Shown here in pieces: positions 1 through 6,999 of a stretch of DNA of 7,229 nt. A program made the translations under genes and the position numbers. This DNA comes from Planctomycetaceae bacterium (GTDB lineage Bacteria > Planctomycetota > Planctomycetia > Pirellulales > Pirellulaceae), in contig REEF01000555.1 of NCBI GenBank assembly GCA_007695205.1, positions 1 to 7,229 on the forward strand, read 5' to 3'. Under the pieces are notes generated by a model. That model did not search any database and had not been told where the DNA came from. It saw nothing but the letters and a program-made list of their open reading frames with translations. Numbering within the stretch: position 1 is the first letter of the stretch; each line of letters opens with the position of its first letter.

Positions 1-1154
1 AGCCGGGCAAGTTTCCGCCCCCGGATAAGTCGGTGGCTTACGACGGCCAGCTCGTGTTCGTCGATCATGCGAACCGTCGCGGCAGCATCCGCGTGCCGGG
101 GGAAGAGCTGTTTTACAGGAGCCAACCACGCCCGTTTGCAATGCTGCCCTATGGCATGATCCGTCATCACGGCGCGCCGGCCGATCTTCGCGATATCCCG
201 CTGGGCACCATGCTGCATGGTCGATTCTATCTGCCGCCCGACCCGCTGGTTTCCTCGGTGCCGGTCGTCAAACGCGGAACCGACACGCATCCTGCGGAGA
301 ATCATGCGATTCTGCTGGAGGACGAACCGAGTTACTGCCTCCGCGAAGGCAAAGTCTGGAGGTTGCAGGAGGTCGAGATCCAGGGCCGGGAAGGGACGAT
401 CGTCGCCAATCGCGGACCGTTGGAAGAGGCGGAAGACCAGGAAAGCGAACAACAGATGACCATCGACGCCGCCACCCGAATCTGGCGCGGCCGCGAACGT
501 TTGGCAATGGAAGATTTGATTACCGAAGGTTTGTGGCCCGCAAGCGGAAAGAAGTCGCTCGATGGCCAAATTGTGTATCTGGGAATCTCCTGGAAGCCGG
601 CTGGCACTTGGGCAAGACGCGTGGGAAATCGTTTCCACGTCTCGGATATTTGGCTCGACGAGACGGCCATGCAGCGGGCCAGCCAACAGCAGACGGAGGT
701 TCACAAGTCGCTGATCCGCAGTCGCTGGATGCCCGCCTGGGTCGATGCGGTCGAATATGGAGAGTTCGGCCACGCGACGGTGACCGCGACCTTGTTCGGC
801 GGCATGGACCCGTCGCTGTATGCCGACTTCACAAAGGGCACTCAGGGACAGATTGGTGCGTCGGAGTTGACGCTGAAGCATTCATCGGGCAATTACGGAC
901 AGGGTCACTTGGCCATCAGAGGTCCGATCGTGGATGTCACAAAATCGGACAATGACGCACCGCTGGGCAGCAGTGGGATTCAGATAAGTATTAAGGTGGA
1001 CCTTGTTCTGGAAGGTTTTCGTCCTGGAAACATCGTCCGCATCCGTCCGCTCAGCTGGCCTGATGACGCAGTCCCTCGCGAGGAGTTCCATCCTGATGGG
1101 AACTTCAGCCACGAGGAGCGTTTTCCCACGTCAACCATTTTTCCAAAGTATTGA
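1..1154 (+). CDS. Conserved-looking beta-rich protein of unknown function, 5' end cut off by the window
   Basis: The reading frame is open from the first complete codon at position 3 to the TGA at 1152-1154, so the gene very probably begins before the window. A GTG at 33 is the first start-like codon seen, giving 373 aa, but in-frame sequence upstream (PGKFPPPDKS) reads like ordinary protein and no ribosome site precedes the GTG. The visible part is hydrophilic, without membrane segments or cysteine motifs. The first 80 residues after the GTG carry a compact motif, LPYGMIRHHGAPADLRDIP followed by GTMLHGRFYLPPDP, which suggests a small beta-barrel. A later section has WMPAWVDAVEYGEFGHATV and TLFGGMDPSLYADF. 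I recall similar uncharacterised proteins in planctomycetes but cannot name a family. Leucine codons are mainly CTG. The gene ends 31 bases before the leucine-rich-repeat gene. No function is proposed; coding status is secure from the long frame. Confidence 0.85.
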   Translation, partial: PGKFPPPDKSVAYDGQLVFVDHANRRGSIRVPGEELFYRSQPRPFAMLPYGMIRHHGAPADLRDIPLGTMLHGRFYLPPDPLVSSVPVVKRGTDTHPAENHAILLEDEPSYCLREGKVWRLQEVEIQGREGTIVANRGPLEEAEDQESEQQMTIDAATRIWRGRERLAMEDLITEGLWPASGKKSLDGQIVYLGISWKPAGTWARRVGNRFHVSDIWLDETAMQRASQQQTEVHKSLIRSRWMPAWVDAVEYGEFGHATVTATLFGGMDPSLYADFTKGTQGQIGASELTLKHSSGNYGQGHLAIRGPIVDVTKSDNDAPLGSSGIQISIKVDLVLEGFRPGNIVRIRPLSWPDDAVPREEFHPDGNFSHEERFPTSTIFPKY

Positions 1155-1185
1155 AACCAAGAGCCAAGAACGAAGCACTTAAAAC

Positions 1186-2469
1186 ATGAAATCCTCAACC
1201 CTCTCAGTCTTCCTCATCCTCATTGCTGTCGCACCGCTCGTCGGCCTGGGCGCGGATCCCGATCTCTCCAAAGTCAGCTCCCGCGCTGATCTCGACTCGA
1301 TCATCGCCACGACCACCGAGGCGCCCTTGAAGCAGGCCCTCACCGACCACGCCGACGCCATTCTCGCTGCCGCGAAGCGGTACCCGCATGTTGTGGCCAT
1401 CATTCGCACTATCGAGAGCGCGCCCGGCAAGTTCGAGAAGGTCAACACCACGCCCGAGGCGCTCAAGACGGCGGCGGGCGGTGACATTCCGATCTTTGAC
1501 ACCCTCACGCTGGTGAACACCAAAGTCCTGGGCGGTGGTGCCCACGATCATCGCAAGAAGAATGAAGATCCTTACAACGCCGCGTTCATCGAGCACCTCG
1601 GGCAGATTTCGTCGTTGGAAACGCTCTATCTTGAAGCGACCAATATCGAAGACTCCTGGGTCGCGCCTGTCCTTCACCTCAAGAAACTTAAAAAGTTAAC
1701 CATTATTGGCTTCGGCAGGCTCGGCGACGCCAGCCTGATCCAACTTCAAAACCTCACAACGGCCTGCCCCGACCTCGCCCATCTCGAACTGGTCGCCTTC
1801 GGCAAAGCCACCGACGCCGGCCTGGAAAAGCTCGCCGGGCTGAAGAAACTGGAAACCTTCGCCTTCCGCACCCCGGTGAAAGGTCATGGCTTCGCCAAGT
1901 TTGAAGGCTGGACACGGCTCAGGTCGATCAACTTTCACTCCAACAATCTCGACGACGAAGGGCTGGGCTACGTCTGCGAAAACTTTCCCAACCTCGAGTT
2001 CATCAAGCTCTGGCATTCCCATGGGATCACCGATGCCAGCGCCGGACATCTGGGCAAGCTCAGCAAGCTGAAAGGCATGGAGATCGGATGCCACCATGCC
2101 ACCGCCGCCTTGCTCCAAAACCTGAAGCACCTGCCCATGGAATATCTGGGGCTCAGTTACGGCGTGAACAGTCCCCCGTCGGAAGCCATCGCCGCGGTCA
2201 AGGCCATCCCCACCTTGCGCCGCCTATCCATCCAGTGTGATTCCTTCACCGACGAGGAACTCGCCGAACTCGCTGGCGTGACCCAGCTCGAAAAACTGAC
2301 GCTCAACCGGTTGCCGCTGACCGAAGCACGCATCGCCCGCCTCAAGGACTTCGCCTTCCTCAAGGAGCTTGAACTCGCCGAGCGCCGCAAGGAACACCAC
2401 TATCCCGAAGCCATTCAGGCCAAAGTCAAAGCTGCGCTGCCAAACCTCACCGTAACCTTCATCCAGTAA
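1186..2469 (+). CDS. Exported leucine-rich-repeat protein
   Basis: This 427-aa protein starts with a typical signal peptide: MKSS, a hydrophobic stretch (LSVFLILIAVAPLVGL), then a likely signal peptidase I site at GLGA|DPD. Residues about 25-140 form a non-repeat N-terminal cap. From about residue 142 to 420 there are roughly 11 leucine-rich repeats of 23-29 residues, with starts such as LETLYLEATNIED, LAHLELVAFGKATD, LRSINFHSNNLDD, LRRLSIQCDSFTD and LEKLTLNRLPLTE. The L-x-x-L-x-L spacing followed by an alpha-type second half is the ribonuclease-inhibitor-like type. Such repeats usually make a protein-binding surface; no enzyme domain or membrane anchor is visible, so it is probably a periplasmic or surface binding protein with an unknown partner. 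The ATG at 1186 is chosen because it gives the signal peptide directly; no Shine-Dalgarno is evident. Codon use differs from neighbours: 8 of the first 10 leucine codons are CTC, against 1 of 10 in the gene at 3348. Confidence 0.92.
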   Translation: MKSSTLSVFLILIAVAPLVGLGADPDLSKVSSRADLDSIIATTTEAPLKQALTDHADAILAAAKRYPHVVAIIRTIESAPGKFEKVNTTPEALKTAAGGDIPIFDTLTLVNTKVLGGGAHDHRKKNEDPYNAAFIEHLGQISSLETLYLEATNIEDSWVAPVLHLKKLKKLTIIGFGRLGDASLIQLQNLTTACPDLAHLELVAFGKATDAGLEKLAGLKKLETFAFRTPVKGHGFAKFEGWTRLRSINFHSNNLDDEGLGYVCENFPNLEFIKLWHSHGITDASAGHLGKLSKLKGMEIGCHHATAALLQNLKHLPMEYLGLSYGVNSPPSEAIAAVKAIPTLRRLSIQCDSFTDEELAELAGVTQLEKLTLNRLPLTEARIARLKDFAFLKELELAERRKEHHYPEAIQAKVKAALPNLTVTFIQ

Positions 2470-2482
2470 GACCGGTGAGCTC

Positions 2483-2510
2483 TTAACTTCCGAAAATCTT
2501 TGTCTATGAT
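2483..2510 (+). promoter_or_regulatory. Candidate sigma70-type promoter ahead of the gene at 2554
   Basis: The 84-base gap between genes 2 and 3 holds TTAACT at 2483-2488 (4 of 6 to TTGACA) and TATGAT at 2505-2510 (5 of 6 to TATAAT), separated by 16 bases. This would start transcription near 2517, about 37 bases before the ATG. If real, it makes the gene at 2554 the first of a unit separate from genes 1 and 2. Planctomycete promoters are not well defined, and such matches occur by chance. Confidence 0.3.
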
Positions 2511-2542
2511 GCTGCACTCCTGAGACTTTTTTGATCAACCCC

Positions 2543-2547
2543 AAGGG
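2543..2547 (+). promoter_or_regulatory. Weak purine-rich ribosome-binding site (AAGGG)
   Basis: AAGGG lies six bases upstream of the ATG at 2554. It is the only Shine-Dalgarno-like sequence before any start in this window; the starts at 1186, 3348 and 6223 have none. It supports 2554 over the in-frame ATG at 2566. Confidence 0.3.
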
Positions 2548-2553
2548 CGCCCC

Positions 2554-3177
2554 ATGAACAGCACGATGCAACACGGTCTTTTTGCGATCCTACTCTGCGC
2601 CGCTTGCGGCACCATCGCATACGCCGAAGAGCCGAGCAGTCGGGAGCTGCCGTTTGACCGACAACGGATCAACCGCTACAGCCTCGACCACCTGCCCCGA
2701 TCGATCTCGATTCGGCAGGGGGAAGATGTTTGGCTCGGTTACGATCTGCAGCGGGCAAAGCCTTACAAGGTGTGGCGGGCACCCGAGGGCGAAGAGGGGC
2801 TCAAGCAGTCCGAGTTCGTGATGCGGTCCGTTGGGGTAACAGCATTCGAGGACAAATCGGACGACACATGGAAACTGCGGCGCGGCGGCGAAACCACATC
2901 ACTTTCTGTTCGCTATCTCGGTTGTTCAGAGCGTGTGTCTCATTTCGAACTTCGTTGGGAACTCACAGATGATGCCGATATCATGACGTTCCGAGAACGT
3001 GTGCCGATAACGGCCGAGACTTCTGTGACGCGAGAGATACAGGTCGAAGCGCTGCCAACCGGTTCACAACTCCTGCTTCCGCTGTCGGCAAAACAGGGAT
3101 GGAACCTGATGAATGCGGCAGGAACCCCTGTCGCCAGTCTGACCGATGCCCAGTGGTATCGGCTCACGTCCCGTTGA
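2554..3177 (+). CDS. Small exported protein of unknown function
   Basis: The 207-aa product begins with a signal peptide: MNSTMQHG, a hydrophobic core LFAILLCAACGTIA, and a probable signal peptidase I site at AYA|EEP (near residues 24-25). The two cysteines in the core do not form a proper lipobox. The mature part of about 182 residues is rich in alternating hydrophobic and polar residues typical of beta-sandwich folds. Recognisable stretches are SISIRQGEDVWLGYDLQRAK, PYKVWRAPEGEEGL, VRYLGCSERVSHFELRWEL and EIQVEALPTGSQLLLPLS. No catalytic or cofactor motif is apparent; one cysteine (in YLGCSE) remains in the mature chain. I have an impression that similar segments occur beside or within planctomycete cytochrome c proteins, but cannot confirm it. 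The following gene on the same strand encodes such a protein 170 bases downstream, with a palindromic repeat in between, so an accessory or ligand-binding role is possible but unproven. Confidence 0.82.
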   Translation: MNSTMQHGLFAILLCAACGTIAYAEEPSSRELPFDRQRINRYSLDHLPRSISIRQGEDVWLGYDLQRAKPYKVWRAPEGEEGLKQSEFVMRSVGVTAFEDKSDDTWKLRRGGETTSLSVRYLGCSERVSHFELRWELTDDADIMTFRERVPITAETSVTREIQVEALPTGSQLLLPLSAKQGWNLMNAAGTPVASLTDAQWYRLTSR

Positions 3178-3204
3178 ATTCTCTTTTTCCCTATCACGTC
3201 GCTA

Positions 3205-3306
3205 AGAGTCTATCCGGAAAAGGGGTCTGACCCTCTCCGGCGAGGCAAAAAACCAATAAAATCGACTCGCCTCCAAAGGGTCAGACCCCTTTTCCGGATA
3301 GACTCT
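3205..3306. repeat. Palindromic repeat element with perfect 30-bp inverted arms
   Basis: Bases 3205-3234 are the exact reverse complement of 3277-3306. The arm core is CCGGAAAAGGGGTCTGACCC. Inside them a second 6-bp stem pairs GGCGAG (3239-3244) with CTCGCC (3266-3271), leaving an A-rich loop at 3245-3265. The 102-bp unit fills most of the gap between genes 3 and 4; without it the gap would be 68 bases. It is not followed by a T-run on either strand, so it is not a standard intrinsic terminator, though a transcript would fold into a strong hairpin that could affect decay or polarity. The shape resembles REP/RAYT-mobilised or MITE-like elements. The core is related to that of the element at 5240-5326. 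Confidence 0.85.
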
Positions 3307-3347
3307 AAAAGCCTTTCGCCCAAAGCTGCCCCGATCGTTTTTTTGCC

Positions 3348-6215
3348 ATGAATCGTAACCCGATCAATTGCTGCCTGATGCTGGTCCTGATGCTGATCGG
3401 CTGCGCTGTCGGCCACTCAGCCGAACCGAGCCGAGCTCTCGATCTGCCGGCCAAGGCGATCTTTTCCAAGGGTCCCAACCATTGGGACAATGACGTTTTG
3501 GAAATCACCAGGGGCCGCGGGGCGATCATCGGTTGGTATTTGCGGGCTGAACAAGAAGAAGAGGTCACCGTCGCGGTCGAATACGCCTCTGCCGAGCCAC
3601 TGAATCAAGCTTATCAACTGTCGTTCGACGGTGAGGACCGTTTCTGGGATGTCGAAACGACACCCAACGGCCAGTGGAGCCAAGCCGAACTGGGACGCTT
3701 TCGCGTTCGGCCCGGATTGCCGATCTTGGTGCTGCTGGTTCCGCCTTCGGGGACCACGTATCCGCAACCGGTAAAGTTTCGCAAGCTGATCGTGGAGGGG
3801 AAAACCGCCGGAAATCTATCGTTGGTCACCAACCTCGAGGAACCGACCGTACCAGACGCATCGCCCGGATTCGGACGGAAACTGAGCGGTCGTCATCCGG
3901 CCCTCGATTCGATCGACTTGCGGGGAGAGGATACCAGTCCCATGCGGGTCACCGGGATGGCAATGCGAAACCGACGCGAACTGCTGTTCACGACATGGGA
4001 AGGCGACCTGTTTTCGCTGGACCTCGATGCGGTTTCCCAAAGCGGGCTTCCTCCGTTTCGGTTGATCGCACAAGGCCTGTCCGAGCCGATGGGGCTGACG
4101 ATTTCCGGCGATCGGATTTTCGTCACCGAGAAGAATCAGGCGACTGAGTTGATTGACGAAGATGGCGACGGCAAGTTCGAAACGTATCGCTGTCTTTCGC
4201 ATGACTGGGAAAGCACCCTCGACTATCACGAATACCTGTTCGGCGCGGTGATCCGTGGTTCGAAACTTTATTTTTCCAGCAGTGTGGGGATGGCCCGGCG
4301 AGGCAAAGATAATTTTCAAGCGCCTTTGCGAGGCAGTGTGATCGAGGTCGATATCGACAGCGGGGAAACGAAAATCATTGCCGGCGGATTACGAACACCC
4401 GACGGGATCGGGCTCGGCCCCAACGACTCGCTCTTGGTTACCGATAACCAGGGAGAATGGCTGCCGGCCAACAAGCTGATTCATGTACAGCAGGATGCCT
4501 TCTACCAGTTTCGCAGCATCCCGCCTTGGCATCCGCTGGATCGTCCGCAAGCGACACCGCCGGCGGTTTGGTTGCCTCAGGGTGAGATCGCCGCTTCACC
4601 GACGCAACCCATTACATTGCCAGAAACCTGGGGGCCCTTCGCCGGTCACGTTTTGTTTGGCGACGCGACGTTTGGCGGACTCCAACGGGCTTTCCTGGAA
4701 GAGTCTGAGGGGGTGATGCAAGGTGCGGTGTTTCCGTTCTCGCAGGGCTTCCAGCACCTGCTGCATCGCTTTGTCTTGACGCCCGATGGCGAGCTTTACG
4801 CTGGTGGGATCGCTCGCGGTAAAGATTGGGATTTTATCGAGCGAGTGAGCGGGCTGACACGGATTCGTTACACCGGACAGGAAGTGTTCGAGCCACTGGC
4901 GGCTCGCATTCACTCCAACGGCCTGGAAATCGAGTTCAGTATGCCGCTGGCAGAGGGAAGCGGATGGGATCCCGAAAGCTACTTTGTGACGCAGTGGGGT
5001 TATCAGGCGACTCAGACCTACGGCGGAGCCAAGGTTCGCTATCGAAAGACCGAAGTCGCGTCAGCGACCGTTTCTTCTGATCGGCGAAAGGTTTTTCTTG
5101 AGCTGCCGGGAATGATCGAGGGAGAGGTCGTGCATGTGCGGCTCTCGGAAAGGTTGCCTTCGGCGAGTGGTCAACCGCTTTGGGCCGGGGAGCTATGGTA
5201 TACCGTCAATCGAATCCCGAACGATAAACCGGGCGAGGTGGCGGGAAAAAGGGGTCAGGAACCTTTTGTGCGAAGCACCCGAAGGGCGAGTTCCTCGCAA
5301 AAGGTTCCTGACCCCTTTTTCCCGCCGTACTTTCAATTCTCCCCCGGCAACGCGGGCCGCGTGCTCTATCAAAACTACTGTGCCTCTTGCCATAGTCTCG
5401 ATGGCTCGCGACTTGTCGGCCCCACCTTCCTGAACCTACCAGGTTCAAAACGGAAGGTCCGTGAACCGGAAACCGGCTTGGCCTTTGATGTGTTGGCGGA
5501 CACGAAGTATCTGCGGCATTCGATCCAAGATCCCAACGCCCTGTTGGTCGAGGGCTACCCGGAGAATCTGATGCCTCCGATTGGCGGTATCCTTACCGAG
5601 CGGCAAATCAACGATTTGGTCGGCTATATCGAGAAACTGTCCGATCCTGAATTCGCGCGAATCGAGGCGGCCCGTACCCCGGCGGTTCAGCACGCATGGA
5701 CGATGAACGATTTTGCTGCAGTCGGCGAACGAGTAAACTCAGAAACCGTTGATCCGGCCGCGATCCTCCGCGGACGCCAGGCCTTCCTGAAGGCCCAGTG
5801 CCTGCAGTGCCACTCAGTCTCCGGATACGGCGCGAAGTTGGGACCAGACTTGGTCGAATCGGTCAATAAGTTTCAGGGGAGAAAACTACTAAGTCACATC
5901 ATCGAGCCCGCTTTGGAAATTCACCCGAAGTACCAAACCACGCAGTTCGTCCTCGATAGTGGCAATGTGATCGTCGGCACCGTCATTGGGGAAGATGCCG
6001 ATGCGCTCCACGTCGCCACCAACCTGACGATGCCACAAGAGCTCACGAAAATCGACAAGGCCGAAATCGAAGTCCAGCAAGTTTCCAAAAACTCGGCCAT
6101 GCCAGCGGGCCTGCTCAATGGGCTCTCCAAAGAAGAAATTCTCGACTTGCTGCGATTCCTCGAAGCGGGCCCCGCACCGATCGTTCCATCCCAAACGTCT
6201 ACTACCACAAAATGA
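3348..6215 (+). CDS. Exported beta-propeller (PVC dehydrogenase-like) protein with two c-type cytochrome domains
   Basis: The 955-aa product begins with a signal sequence; LIGC at residues 16-19 fits a lipobox, while GHSA|EPS further on would suit signal peptidase I, so lipoprotein or soluble export are both possible. Residues about 30-150 look like a beta-sandwich module. Residues about 195-510 resemble an NHL/sugar-dehydrogenase-type propeller, with a calcium-type loop DEDGDG (270-275) and GLRTPDGIGLGPNDSLLVTD from 347. About 520-627 is a further beta-rich module ending ELWYTVNRIP. Residues 631-660 come from an inserted palindromic repeat. A class I-like cytochrome c domain follows, with CASCH at 678-682 and probable axial ligand Met742. 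The C-terminal part has CLQCH at 818-822, GPDL, and a late SAMPAGL, matching the Pirellula/Verrucomicrobium-type heme-binding domain. By analogy it oxidises a substrate outside the cytoplasm and transfers electrons through its hemes; the substrate and any cofactor are unknown. No Shine-Dalgarno precedes the ATG; a T7 run lies at 3338-3344. The next gene starts 7 bases after its stop. Confidence 0.93.
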   Translation: MNRNPINCCLMLVLMLIGCAVGHSAEPSRALDLPAKAIFSKGPNHWDNDVLEITRGRGAIIGWYLRAEQEEEVTVAVEYASAEPLNQAYQLSFDGEDRFWDVETTPNGQWSQAELGRFRVRPGLPILVLLVPPSGTTYPQPVKFRKLIVEGKTAGNLSLVTNLEEPTVPDASPGFGRKLSGRHPALDSIDLRGEDTSPMRVTGMAMRNRRELLFTTWEGDLFSLDLDAVSQSGLPPFRLIAQGLSEPMGLTISGDRIFVTEKNQATELIDEDGDGKFETYRCLSHDWESTLDYHEYLFGAVIRGSKLYFSSSVGMARRGKDNFQAPLRGSVIEVDIDSGETKIIAGGLRTPDGIGLGPNDSLLVTDNQGEWLPANKLIHVQQDAFYQFRSIPPWHPLDRPQATPPAVWLPQGEIAASPTQPITLPETWGPFAGHVLFGDATFGGLQRAFLEESEGVMQGAVFPFSQGFQHLLHRFVLTPDGELYAGGIARGKDWDFIERVSGLTRIRYTGQEVFEPLAARIHSNGLEIEFSMPLAEGSGWDPESYFVTQWGYQATQTYGGAKVRYRKTEVASATVSSDRRKVFLELPGMIEGEVVHVRLSERLPSASGQPLWAGELWYTVNRIPNDKPGEVAGKRGQEPFVRSTRRASSSQKVPDPFFPPYFQFSPGNAGRVLYQNYCASCHSLDGSRLVGPTFLNLPGSKRKVREPETGLAFDVLADTKYLRHSIQDPNALLVEGYPENLMPPIGGILTERQINDLVGYIEKLSDPEFARIEAARTPAVQHAWTMNDFAAVGERVNSETVDPAAILRGRQAFLKAQCLQCHSVSGYGAKLGPDLVESVNKFQGRKLLSHIIEPALEIHPKYQTTQFVLDSGNVIVGTVIGEDADALHVATNLTMPQELTKIDKAEIEVQQVSKNSAMPAGLLNGLSKEEILDLLRFLEAGPAPIVPSQTSTTTK
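5240..5326. repeat. Palindromic repeat element inserted in frame inside the cytochrome gene
   Basis: Bases 5240-5268 are the exact reverse complement of 5298-5326 (29-bp arms). The arm core is GGGAAAAAGGGGTCAGGAACC. The 29-bp centre contains a small CCC-GAA-GGG hairpin at 5278-5286. The whole unit is 87 bp, a multiple of three, and is read through without a stop, giving the peptide segments KRGQEPF and KVPDPFF around a basic/serine-rich centre. It sits between the propeller part and the first CxxCH domain, a position likely to be a flexible linker. A GT dinucleotide borders both sides (5238-5239 and 5327-5328), which may be a minimal target duplication or chance. I recall peptides of this kind recurring in unrelated planctomycete proteins, consistent with a dispersed element. 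Confidence 0.88.
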
Positions 6216-6222
6216 GTTTAAC

Positions 6223-6999
6223 ATGGCTATAAGACTTCTAGCGTTCGTTGCCGCATGGGGGCTCTTGTTAACGAACTTTCCCGTTGTCGCCGTGGCTCTT
6301 GATCCCCAGGAGAAAGATCTGGGATTTGTCGAGCTTTTTGACGGCAAAAGTTTTGCGGGCTGGCAGCATAACGGGAACTGGGAAATTCAGGACGGCGTGT
6401 TCGCCCGGGTGCGAAAAGGAGGCAATCTGACCTACACTGCGGGACTCGTTCCGGACGACTTTGAGTTGCGGTTTGATTGGAAGGTTTCCAAGGGGTGCAA
6501 CAGCGGCGTCTATTACCGACCAGGCCAAGTCGAATACCAGGTGCTCGACGATGAGAACAGCCCTTATGGTGAGAACCCGCGGCAGTCGGCGGCTTCACTA
6601 TTTTTTTGTATGGCGCCAAGTAAACGTGCCGCGTTACCGTATGGCCAGTGGAATACCGCGCGAATCATTTGCAAGGACACGGTGATTGAACATTGGCTCA
6701 ACGATCAGCGGGTTTTGTCATTCGATTACAACGACCCCAAGTGGGCCGAGCAGGTCAAGCTGCTCAGCATCCGCGGTGGTGACCTTACCGGACGTGGCGG
6801 CAAGCTATACCTGCAGGATCATGGCCAGGACGTCTGGTTTCGTAACCTGCGGATGCGGACGATTCCCGCCGACGAACCGCTCATCCCCGACCCGAACTTC
6901 AAGCCAATGCCCGTCCCTCCAGCGGCGCTCAAAAAAGAAGAGGCTCGTGTTCGGGCGATGCTGGAAAGGGCCAACGCCCAAAAATCTCAAACGAAGTGA
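6223..6999 (+). CDS. Exported DUF1080 / 3-keto-disaccharide hydrolase family protein
   Basis: The 258-aa protein starts with a signal peptide (MAIRLLAFVAAWGLLL..., probable cleavage after VAVA near residue 24). The ATG at 6223 is chosen because it yields this signal directly and lies 7 bases past the preceding stop; an in-frame ATG at 6118 would add 35 non-secretory residues overlapping the previous gene. The mature chain shows the DUF1080 (PF06439) pattern in order: FVELFDGKSFAGWQHNGNWE with IQDGVF, then DDFELRFDWKVSKGCNSGVYYR, VEYQVLDDEN, the PYGQWNTARIICKD segment, WLNDQRVLSFD, and a closing GGKLYLQDHGQDVWFRNLRMR. This is a concanavalin-like beta-sandwich fold; characterised members cleave 3-keto-glycosides, but many are untested. 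A proline-rich, then charged tail of about 35 residues follows the domain. Tight spacing suggests co-transcription and perhaps translational coupling with the cytochrome gene, since no Shine-Dalgarno is seen. Confidence 0.93.
   Translation: MAIRLLAFVAAWGLLLTNFPVVAVALDPQEKDLGFVELFDGKSFAGWQHNGNWEIQDGVFARVRKGGNLTYTAGLVPDDFELRFDWKVSKGCNSGVYYRPGQVEYQVLDDENSPYGENPRQSAASLFFCMAPSKRAALPYGQWNTARIICKDTVIEHWLNDQRVLSFDYNDPKWAEQVKLLSIRGGDLTGRGGKLYLQDHGQDVWFRNLRMRTIPADEPLIPDPNFKPMPVPPAALKKEEARVRAMLERANAQKSQTK

Noticed and set aside
1204..1677. Minus-strand 157-codon frame opposite the leucine-rich-repeat gene
   Set aside because: It is an antisense shadow created by the strong C-ending codon bias of the real gene; no signal or domain features.
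3205..3306. Rho-independent terminator after the gene at 2554
   Set aside because: The stem is much longer than usual and no T-run follows it on either strand; the T7 at 3338-3344 is over 30 bases beyond the stem.
5240..5326. Frameshift or assembly error in the cytochrome gene
   Set aside because: The reading frame and both heme domains continue correctly on the far side, and the segment is a precise 87-bp palindrome, so an inserted repeat explains it better.
6118..6222. Upstream extension of the DUF1080 frame to ATG 6118
   Set aside because: The extra 35 residues are basic and non-hydrophobic, would bury the clear signal peptide, and overlap the end of the cytochrome gene by about 100 bases in another frame. 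ATG 6223 is the better start.
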